Assembly: GCA_036346355.1 (NCBI GenBank)
Contig: CM070570.1
Span: 47,817,592 to 47,881,591 of the forward strand
Source of the DNA: Rhipidocladum racemiflorum
Lineage: Eukaryota; Streptophyta; Magnoliopsida; Poales; Poaceae
DNA length: 64,000 nucleotides
Direction of reading: 5' to 3'
This document shows, piece by piece, positions 23,142-31,883 of the stretch (its first letter is position 1; each line of letters begins with the position of its first letter). The translations under genes and the position numbers were made by a program. Under the pieces are notes generated by a model. It searched no databases. It was not told the DNA's origin and saw only the letters and a program-made list of their open reading frames with translations.

Positions 23142-23589
23142 CACTCCATGTGGGTGTCGTATGGTTACTCATTCAAGCCTTAACATCCTCACCCATAATC
23201 CGTAATCCACCTTCCCTTTTATAATTTGAAAAGGCGTATTTGTATCATGATGTTATAAAGTTCATGGTTTGTACCAAACTACACACACATGTAATCTCCA
23301 CCTATCCAAATGCAATGTGATATTTCTTCACTTTTGTTCGAACATCAGTTTATTACCTAAGCCTGACATAATTTGATTATGTGTTGCACGATTCTTCATC
23401 GCTTCTCAATTTCGTAATGTCATTTGAAGTGGTTTCAGAATGATGTATTCAGTTCATGTTTTTCGTACGCTTTCATGCTGTTCAACAAATACGCTTTCGT
23501 GTTGTTCAACAAATATGTGGTACTATCCATTTTATGTTTATGCGACCCATGTGGTACTATGAATTACTCCACTACTTGCCTAGTCTATG
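23142..23589. other. no feature recognised
   Basis: This is intergenic sequence within the MULE, probably a 3' flank of the first zinc-finger gene. A small direct duplication (gctttcatgctgttcaaca / gctttcgtgttgttcaaca, 23470-23510) is the only structure seen. Confidence 0.4.
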
Positions 23590-23930
23590 ACCCATATCTA
23601 TCATACCAGTCTTGTCAGCTCAAATTGACAACACAAGTCCATCTACTTTTTTAGACCGACTTGACAATACGCAGACAATAGCTGTGTCCTACCGATTGGA
23701 CAACACGCACCAGCAACTTTCTCAGAATGATGTGACAACACACTGACTACTCCTTTACCAGCCCGATTTGACAACACATTAGCAGTTGCTTTTTCAGACC
23801 AAATTGATACATTTATCAACTTAACAACTCGTGGGCAACAACTTTCTTAGGCCACTTGGACAATACGCTGCCATCGAAAACTTACTATAAATACGGAGCC
23901 ATGCCCAACATATACATTTCACACTACACC
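23590..23930 (+). promoter_or_regulatory. upstream repeat cassette with TATA box, zinc-finger gene 2
   Basis: At least five variants of TTGACAACACA recur at roughly 45-55 bp spacing. They end in ctataaatacggagcc (about 23887-23902). The layout copies the cassette at 18440-18760. The regulatory role is inferred. Confidence 0.45.
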
Positions 23931-23995
23931 AAACCAACTGCAACACTGAACACCACATCCCTACCAGCACCATAGACCCATTCACCGGCTGGTTC

Positions 23996-24694
23996 ATGAT
24001 GACCGACTACAGAGCGATTCTTCGTAAGCGAAAGTGACATGCCAATAATGCAAAAAGCTATCTGAATGTTTTTTTTTCTAGGATACACCTTTGTCACTAG
24101 AGTTTCCCTGCCCAAACTGTGACTGTGGTGCTCCAGCATGGATAATACAATCCAGACATGCCGACACTACTGGCCTAGGCACACTACACGTGCTGCTACA
24201 AAGCTCGTGTAAGTTAATGACATGCATGTACATTCCGTAGTGCATCTTTCATACTTCTAACTTCGTCCATGCATGACACTAGCAACATGACAGTTGCTAC
24301 TTCTTCAGCAACATGACAGTTGCTACTTCTTCCAATGGATTGATGACCGGACAAGTACGATAGGGAGTACTTCGAGCACAAATTGTACCAACACTACGCA
24401 GTTGCGCCTGAACGCTACACCTGGTGGCAACCTTCCCATAAGACTATGGAAGAGAAACCAAAATACCCACCCTACCACCCTGAATCAGTGTACTTCTAGA
24501 AGCCCCTGTATGAGCGTCAGGAACAACAAAAGAAGTTAAAGGAGAAAGCCGATGCGACTCGCTTACAAGAGGAGCCAAATATCGGCCCATAAGATTACTA
24601 TTTGGTCGATGTCTACGGACCTAATTGGAAGAAAACTAAGGCCAACAGCCTCACCAAATCAAAGGGGAAGGCACCAATGAATCCTTCCATCTAA
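23996..24694 (+). pseudogene. second small zinc-finger gene of the MULE, broken
   Basis: Exon 1 starts MMTDYRAILR and meets a GTAAGC donor at about 24023. An acceptor after a T-rich tract (about 24081) opens an exon with PCPNCDCGAPAW and, one frame over, YTCCYKAR, a GRF-like zinc-binding layout. A third segment has FQWID, then DKYDREYFEHKL, and a Lys/Glu-rich tail ending at a stop at 24692. At least two frameshifts and two stops break the frame. Binding of nucleic acid is inferred from the Cys pattern. Confidence 0.5.
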
Positions 24695-25267
24695 GGTCTA
24701 CGACACTAGCATGACTTCTTTACAATTCCAAAAGGCACACAAGTACGATGGCTAACATAGGCAAGAAACCGAATTGTATAAGCCACATATGTTTACTTGT
24801 TTTTTTATGTTATGCAATACAACAATTCCATATGTGCCATCTATTTTCTCTCATTTTGTAAGTCTTTTGTGCATCTTTATGTTTATCACGTGTATATTAA
24901 TTTGATTATAATTCCACAATTTTGATCTAGAACTGTCGATTCAAATTCCCCAATTTTGCGGTACATTAGGGAAACCAAAAAAATTCAAAAACTATCGATT
25001 CATACTCCAGAATTTTATAGTATATCACTGAAAAAATTAGTAAATTGTTGATTAAAATTTCGCTTTTTTGCTACTCATCACTGAACCAATTTTTTTTTTT
25101 AAACTATTGACTAAAATTACATAATTCATCAAGGATGGGCCCTGGCCCCTTGATTTTTTGTGTGTTATTTAAAAATATCCTGTTTTTGGCATACTCTTGT
25201 AATTTTCCTTTTCTAAATACTTTTATTTTTAATTTGTGATTTTAATTTAAAAAAATCATATGCACTC
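24695..25267. other. no feature recognised
   Basis: AT-rich 3' flank inside the MULE with no convincing ORF or repeat. Confidence 0.4.
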
Positions 25268-25445
25268 CTCTGTCGCTATTTCAAATAGCGACAGAGAGTT
25301 CATAGTATTTGAAATGGTGACGGAGAGTCTGTCACCATTTTAAATACCTACAGATGTGTATTTTTTGTTATTTTTAAATCGGTATATTATTTCTGTAATT
25401 TATCATTTTTTAAATATTATTTTAAAAAAAATTCCTGGTATAACA
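25268..25445 (-). repeat. right terminal inverted repeat of the MULE
   Basis: The reverse complement matches 9969-10131. It includes a perfect 29-bp palindrome (25268-25296) with arms CTCTGTCGCTATTT, and further TTGAAATGGTGACGGAGAG units. Confidence 0.65.
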
Positions 25446-26790
25446 CTACCTCTTGTATCTACCATTGTATCTATCACTGTCGGGCACACCCGCCTTGGTT
25501 CATGGGTGTTCAACTGAACCCAAAATTGTCTGCAAAAAATCTAGTATACACTAGGTATATTACACATATATATCCTAATAGTGTTCATCAGCCCAATCCC
25601 ACTCACACCTCCATCTCAGCCCGCGAGACCTCCATTTCAAATTGGTGATAATTATTCCCTTAATTAGCAACCGCTAGTGTTGATGGAGTATCTTTTTTCA
25701 ACGAACTATATAAATAATAAGCTAAAAATAGAACAGGGGAGCAATACTTCAATAATTGTTTGGTTATATTCCTTGAGCGAGAATTCTTTTTTGCAAATGA
25801 AGGATGATGACATCTTATCTCACTTCTAAGGCATGCAGGGACGAGTAAAATTGTAATTAATTTTTCTTCATTATTTTATAAATTCTATAAATATTTTAGA
25901 TGTGTCTATAGTACGAATAATTTGTACTTTGATTTTTGCTATTGTGGATCTTTATATTTAATATTGAATAATATGTTTGCAACTTCGAGCACCCATCCTA
26001 GAAATCTTGGGTCAGTCACTACTGGTCCCTGCTTTTTTAGAGAGAGGTCACTTATCACTGTTGCACCCAAGGTTAATAATATCGATATAAAAGAAACTGC
26101 TCAAAAACTGAAATTCAAAAATCGAAAATATCAAGTCAAAAATATTTAAAAAATCGTCAAAAACCAAAGGATTAAGAATTCAAAAAAATTTAAAAAAATT
26201 AAGAAAAATAAAAAATTGATCGGTTTTAACCAAAAATCGACTGGAGGATGATTGGATGTTGACCCCCACAAAATTGCCACACAATTTTGACAGAAAACCG
26301 GTCGATTTTAACCAAAAACCGATCAATTTTGTCGCATAATTTTTTTTTGATTTCTTGAATTTGACTAGTTTACCGACTGATTTTAGCTATCAAGTCGGCT
26401 TGATACGATCGAAAATCATAATTTTTGACCGATTTTTCGATGTTTTTGTGAACCTGTTGCACCCCTCTCTTTGAATTGCACTCCAACAGGGTTTTGCAAA
26501 AGTTGCCAAAATCGGCCATATCTGCTGTTATATTGGCCCAGTCAGCTGGCTAATGCACGGCCCACTTCTTATACTCGAGCCCTGAGCCCCTGATTGAGAA
26601 ATCTTATTTCCCTAGGGAAGAAAAAAGATTGAGAAATCATACATACGCCCCAAGTGTATATGACAGTATATATGTATGTGAAGAACAGTCTCCGTACATA
26701 CCGGAGTATATAGCAGGTATGCACATCTCGGTGCGGTAGAATTTGATACGTACGTACCCCGTTGTGAACGCCGACTGTGATGCAGCTTAA
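25446..26790. other. no gene recognised
   Basis: AT-rich intergenic DNA. A Ile/Lys-rich open stretch at 25922-26149 has no family features and looks accidental. Repeated attttaaccaaaaa/accgatcgat-type words occur at 26220-26440. Confidence 0.4.
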
Positions 26791-27021
26791 GGGCTTATTT
26801 GTTTTTATTTTGGATTCTTTAAAAACTGATTCTAGATTGTGGTTATTGAGAAGCTGATTCTTCGAAAGCTAGAATCCAAAAGCACATATGAAGTGGATTG
26901 TGGATTCTAGTGTATTTGGATGGGCTGGATTGTGAGAATCAGATTCTAGAATCATGCTGTTTGTTTTTTATTCAGTTTTTGAAGTCAATATCCAGAATCA
27001 AAAGCCAAAATAAACAAGCCT
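26791..27021. mobile_element. MITE, probably hAT-like
   Basis: The ends are inverted relatives: GGGCTTATTTGTTTTTATTT at the left and the reverse complement of AAAATAAACAAGCC at the right. Internal sequence is also self-complementary (gattctaga...). No clear target duplication survives. Confidence 0.6.
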
Positions 27022-27906
27022 AATTAATTCATTGTAATAATTAGCCCATATCATAGTCGTATATATCACAGGGGAAGATTTTACTGCAGTATCCCAAAAG
27101 TCCATTTTTTAACAGATTCCGCATTCTCTAGGCACGGTAGCTTGTCCTTTCGTGCTCGTATATGTAGCCGCGGGGCCAACCTCCTCCCAAGCATCTCGGG
27201 CGCGACAGAGGACAAGTGTCATCTGCTGCGTCTTCTGCGGTGGAGAGATGGCTATTTTCGTAAAAAAAGATATGTTAAGGATTTAAATTTGAAAAATGAT
27301 ATATAAAGGACTAGATATGTACATTGTTCTTCACATGGCACGGCCGGCCTCGTTCACACACGAATCAACGCGCAAGTGCATCGATCTCATGCATCCATGA
27401 CGCACGAGGTATGACACACACGGAGTACATGCATGCAGGCCGGCACGGTGCGATTCCCGTCTCCGTATGCACTAGTCGTATACGTTTCACTGCGCCGCCG
27501 GCCATGAATGCATTCGCCCACTCGCCGGCCTGGGAAGACGCGCGCCAAATTAAGTGCGTGCACGCAAGCATGCGTGGCCAGTTTATACTAGCAGATCGGT
27601 TTCGCAGCCGGCTAGATAGATGGATAGATCCACTAACTCCATGCAATTACTGCTGCTCGTCTCCCTTTCCCGTCATGCTGCAATCTTCTCTCGTCTCTTC
27701 TTATATATGTGCATCCATATCGTTGCTCTCTCTCTCTCTCTCTCTCTCCCCGCTTGTATATATGTGCTGTTCAGGATCTTCTTCGAACAACTACTAGCAT
27801 TATATTGTATTATATTGTAGTACTAGGTTCTTTCTCGATCGATCGCCATTTCTCTCTTTCTTCTCGTCTTCCCCGGGCCCGGTATCTTGAGAGTTCGTCC
27901 GTGGAG
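27022..27906 (+). promoter_or_regulatory. upstream region and 5' leader of the RKD gene
   Basis: No other gene is seen. A (TC)n microsatellite at 27726-27749 lies about 160 bp before the ATG, as is common in grass 5' leaders. No TATA box is assigned with confidence. Confidence 0.4.
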
Positions 27907-29226
27907 ATGCAGGGGTACTACGGAACCAGCGATGGCGATTGGTCGTACCACCCGCTGGCCGCGTTCCCCACGTTGTGTTCATCATCGCCGCTCCTCGTGA
28001 GGTGAGTTTTTTCGCGTCAGACTCTTGACAAAGCCTACAGATTAATTGCATTGACGTATTGTCATCAGCAAGCGCGATTGCTTACCCATCGCCGCCGCGC
28101 CTACAGACGATCATGGCGAGCTAGGTGATTTCTCGTCAGCTCTCGTTCCGAGGTGATCGGTTCTTCGATCCTGTTCTTCGTCTGCCACCAGCTTATGGTT
28201 TCGGTGCTATGTCAATATGCGATCACTTATCTGCTTCACTCTGACATACATGCGTGGTACTTTTGCGCGGCGTCGATCTGCAGGGAGGAAGAGGCGACGG
28301 GGTACCTTCCGATGATCCATGCGCCATCTGCCGCCGATGACCACTACACCTACCCGCTTGATATCTTTCCACCGTTACCTTCGGACGGCGCGACGGCGGG
28401 CCTCGACGACGCGCTGCTGCTGCCGTTCAGCGACATCGACCTGGGGGCGTTCGGCGGCGACGTCGACGAGTACAAGGCCACGCCTCTCGACACGGCGATA
28501 CTACCGGTGGATCACCATTTCGGGGCGCAGCAACAGAATGCAGTGGGGCACGATCACCACGATGACAAAATGGTCGTTGCCACCGTGGGTTACGCCGTGC
28601 AGCAAGCGAGACCACCGGCGGTGCTGGCGCGGCGCGCGAGGAGCAGCAACAACGGAACAGCTGCTCCGCCTGGGAGAACTCGACTGGACCACATCGGGTT
28701 CGAGGAGCTGAGGAGGTATTTCTACATGCCGATCACCAAGGCGGCGAGGGAGATGAACGTGGGGCTCACCGTGCTCAAGAAGAGGTGCCGCGAGCTCGGC
28801 GTCGCCCGGTGGCCTCACCGGAAGATGAAGAGCCTCAAGTCCCTCATCCTCAACGTCCAGGTGATCCATGATCTGATCAGCAAGCGCTATATCTCCATTT
28901 AAATATCAATCTAGAATCCATCACCTTGCATGGCCCCAATCACCACATCATGAATGCAGGAGATGGGGAAGGGCATGTCGCCGGCGGCGGTGCAGCGGGA
29001 GCTGGCGGCGCTGGAGACGCACTACGCGCAGATGGAGGAGAACCCGGCGATCGATCTGACGGAGCGGACCAAGAAACTGAGGCAGGCGTGCTTCAAGGAG
29101 AGCTACAAGAGGAGGGCTGCGTCCAAGATCATAATTGACCGTTGCTACAACTTTGGTCATCGGCAGCAGCCTCTACCACCAACTAATTCTCGGCACAGCC
29201 AGCGGAGCAGCTTCCTCGGCTACTAA
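27907..29226 (+). CDS. RWP-RK domain transcription factor, RKD type
   Basis: The model has three exons, 27907-28001, 28284-28860 and 28960-29226. Introns are GT-AG (AG|GTGAGT, CTGCAG|G; CAG|GTGATC, TGCAG|G) and join in frame to give 312 residues. The N-terminal half is acidic and Asp-rich (FSDIDLGAFGGDVDEY). The RWP-RK domain begins at FEELRRYFYMPITKAAREM and contains NVGLTVLKKRCRELG and the signature RWPHRK. A C-terminal coiled coil follows (QRELAALETHYAQMEE...LRQACFKESYKRRA). Short proteins with one RWP-RK domain and no GAF-like or PB1 domain are RKD rather than NLP. In other plants RKD proteins are nuclear regulators of egg-cell and embryo identity; that role here is inferred. The gene appears intact, with GC-rich exons, and lies in a transposon-poor gap. 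The initiator ATG gives MQGYYGTSDGDW. Confidence 0.9.
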
Positions 29227-30912
29227 TATCGCAACTGCAGTAGTATATTGTACATGCCTGTAATAGCAGTACGGATATAGATATGATTATTAGGCGGATG
29301 CAGTAATGTTTTGATTTTCACATGCATGGCTAAAGTGGGACTAAGGCCCTATCTGGTATGACCCTACCTCCTTGATTCTTCGGCTACCAAACGGTCTTAC
29401 TCAAAAAAAAAAGAATCTAGAGTTAGACGAATCTGGAGGAGATCATAGTTCATTTTCGTGGAATTGGGGAAAACTGCTCTCCACGTGGAACAACAATCCT
29501 AATTAGAGATGGCAACAGGGACCCGAAACCCGATGGATATTGACTCTATTAGGGGGGGGGGGTACGAACCATTTTTCATACCCGCGGGTATATTAACGGG
29601 CAAAAGTTACTGCCCAGCGGGTACGGATCCATTCTGCTATTACTCGTACCCGTTCACCTGTGGGTCTCCATTTAGGTTTATTTTATTTTCATTCCTGAAA
29701 TGAACTTGTAATGCATTATGCTATTTTTTAGATCACTATAAATATTTTAATGAAATTATGCTGTCGTAGGGGCACTCTAGTATAATATTAATTTTTAATA
29801 TGGATATCCATTGAATTTTTATTGAATTGCCTTATACGATATGTTGCTACAGCCTGTAGGGTATATTATGCTTTTGTATCTCCGATTGTTTTTTATTTGG
29901 CCTTTACGGCTTTAACGTATGAACAATATTACCTTATTGTATGAACAATGTTACCGTAATGTATTTGTGATATTGTGTATAGCTGTAATGACAATATTGT
30001 AAATGTGTATACTAGCCACTTATTATATGATTAGTACAGTATGCACATGAGACCTTCTCGGCATTATATGTTAGAAGGGAGGGTCTCGACAGTTCAGCTA
30101 TCCTTGATATTATTGGGCCGGCGAGATATTACAGATAAGAGATGATATTTAGATGGGCTGAAATACGTATAGGCATGCGCCGTCATGTACCATATAGTAT
30201 ACGGACATTCAGCTAGTAAGTTAATAATAAGACCTTTTATCCTTTCGTAGGAACATTAGGACATTCAGCTAGTAGTTAATAATGAATCTTGTATTATGGC
30301 GTCACCCATTCATTTTCAAACATTGGTGGAAACTTTTTGTTCGCCATATCTAGCGAATAAGCATAAAAATCATTCTAAAAAAAAATTGAAAAAATGAAAT
30401 GGTCTAACATGCACTAAATAGAGATCGTATCCTATGTTTGAGAGCAAATGATCTAGGATATACTTAACACGCGCAAAAATATTTAATTTTGCTGGTGCAA
30501 GAAGGTGTCAGCAAATATTGTTCCTCGGCCATGAGTTGAATCTGCATTCGACTGTGAGCGCAGCAAATATTATTGGGCCGACGAGATATTAGTGGTGTGA
30601 GAAGATATCTGGATGGGCTGAAATAAGTATGGGCCTGTGCCACCAGGCAAGGGATCAGAAGAGTCTTTCCTTTTTCTTTTCTTCCTCTGCGTACCCGCCA
30701 TTACCAATTCTTCTCACCGCCTTGGGGCGTACGCACTTGCCCTTCGAATCTGACTCGACTCGGACTCGGAGTGAATGCAAACTACACCCATCCCAGCGTA
30801 AGTAGCCACGGCCATATTGCGCAGGCATTTCTCCTCCTCATTAGTCTTCTCTCATTCACTGCATCCACGCGCCCCGATCAAACCCTAGAGAAAGATCGAG
30901 AGAGAGCTAGCG
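29227..30912. repeat. intergenic: transposon remnants and short direct repeats
   Basis: 29500-29665 is a GATGGCAACAGGGACCCGA...CGGGTAC type sequence like the ends of grass hAT elements. 29340-29460 resembles a decayed MITE. Two copies of a ~75-bp segment (TTATTGGGCC..CGAGATATTA, then GATGGGCTGAAATA) lie at about 30108-30180 and 30568-30640. GGACATTCAGCTAGTA recurs at 30203 and 30258. No gene is seen; the last 100 bp is probably the leader of the next gene. Confidence 0.5.
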
Positions 30913-31419
30913 ATGGCGCCGTCGTCGCACGTGCACGCCATGGCCGACCGGTTCGCCTCCACTTCCTCTTCGGCCGCTGTGAAGAAGCCGGCAGCTGTTG
31001 CTGCTGCCCTTGCTGCCGTCTCCTCCAAGCCGATAAAGAAGACCGCGCGCCCGTCGACGTCGTCATCCAGCCGTCTCATCGCGTCCTCCAAGATCGGAGC
31101 CAAGAAGCAGCCGGCACGTCCGGCGGGGGCCGAGTTCCGGGCGCCGCCCGCTGCGCAGGCACTGCACCCCGCCCGCCGGCTCACGTGCGGGACCGCCGTG
31201 TGCGTGCGCACGAGGTACGTCAACATCACCGACAAGTGCTGCCTCGTGCTCTGGCTGCCGGCGAGGGTCGTCTCTGCCTCCGGCGCCTACCACTACGCTG
31301 TCAAGTACGCCGCAGACCTCAGCCCCATGTTCGCCGGCAAGGTCGTTCGTCTCCCCGTCGAGCACGTCCGCAAGGCGCCCTGGCTTGCATCCTCCATCGC
31401 TGCTGCCTCCCGCCCATGA
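30913..31419 (+). CDS. small Tudor/Agenet-like protein, hypothetical
   Basis: A single-exon frame of 168 residues starts MAPSSHVHAMADRF. Residues 1-85 are low-complexity Ala/Ser/Lys/Pro and probably disordered. The C-terminal part (about 90-160) looks like one small beta-barrel. It begins GTAVCVRTRYVNITDKCCLV and has LWLPARVVSASG, YHYAVKYAADL and the conserved-looking MFAGKVVRLPVEHVRK. This pattern (G-x-V-R-x-R, W-L-P-A, Y-x-V-x-Y, R-V-P-x-x-x-V-R) resembles plant Agenet/Tudor-type modules that bind modified histones or other ligands; the function is inferred. The second ATG (residue 10) is an alternative start. The gene is GC-rich and undisturbed. An overlapping frame from 30771 is not favoured because it lacks domain-like sequence. 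Confidence 0.7.
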   Translation: MAPSSHVHAMADRFASTSSSAAVKKPAAVAAALAAVSSKPIKKTARPSTSSSSRLIASSKIGAKKQPARPAGAEFRAPPAAQALHPARRLTCGTAVCVRTRYVNITDKCCLVLWLPARVVSASGAYHYAVKYAADLSPMFAGKVVRLPVEHVRKAPWLASSIAAASRP

Positions 31420-31878
31420 AGAGCATAGCAAGAAGAGCCCGCCGAGCAGCCTCCCGCCCATGAAGAGCAGAGCAACCGGCCTGTGACAGCAAGAGATCGA
31501 GTCAAGTGATCTGACCTGATGTCCATCAATGTGCTGAGAGAGACCTGATCGCTGCTGATCAGAGAGTTTCCTACATACTATATAGTTTCCATTTATGTGT
31601 TCTTGTTTTGTGTTTATTTTCTATTCATCGATGATCTTGTCCTGATTCTTTCCGGTGCCCCAAACTGGCACTAGTGTACAAAACAGAGTGTAGACTCTAA
31701 TTATTTACTATTCCTCTGTGACTTACCAAAGCAACAAATATAAACATAAGAGTTTCAGTTTTGAATCCCATGGTCATGTTTACTGGTTCTAGTTTTCAAT
31801 TTTTTTAAAAACAAATACCTGCTAATAGTTGGTGTGTATATACTGTAGTCTCAATTGAGGATTGCAAAGTAGAATGGA
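31420..31878. other. 3' flank, nothing recognised
   Basis: The region probably holds the 3' untranslated region of the preceding gene followed by AT-rich spacer up to the LTR target site. Confidence 0.4.
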
Positions 31879-31883
31879 TTACA

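Larger units (their letters stand above)
9969..25445 (+). mobile_element. large decayed Mutator-like element (MULE)
   Basis: The two ends are inverted relatives. The sequence from about 9969 (gaattttttaaac, ccgatttaaaa, tttgaaatggcaacagagag) aligns with the reverse complement of about 25445-25268. Between them lie a subterminal tandem array, then four plus-strand gene relics: MURA-like transposase, plant-mobile-domain gene and two zinc-finger genes. Removing the two solo LTRs inserted later leaves about 9.7 kb. Exact termini and the 9-bp target duplication are not settled; a shared ACCTCT flanks both ends. All genes are broken, so the element is dead. Confidence 0.7.

Noticed and set aside
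25440..25452. CACTA transposon end (cactacctcttg)
   Set aside because: The CACTA word faces the wrong way for a right end and the matching left end is missing; the inverted-repeat match supports a MULE instead.
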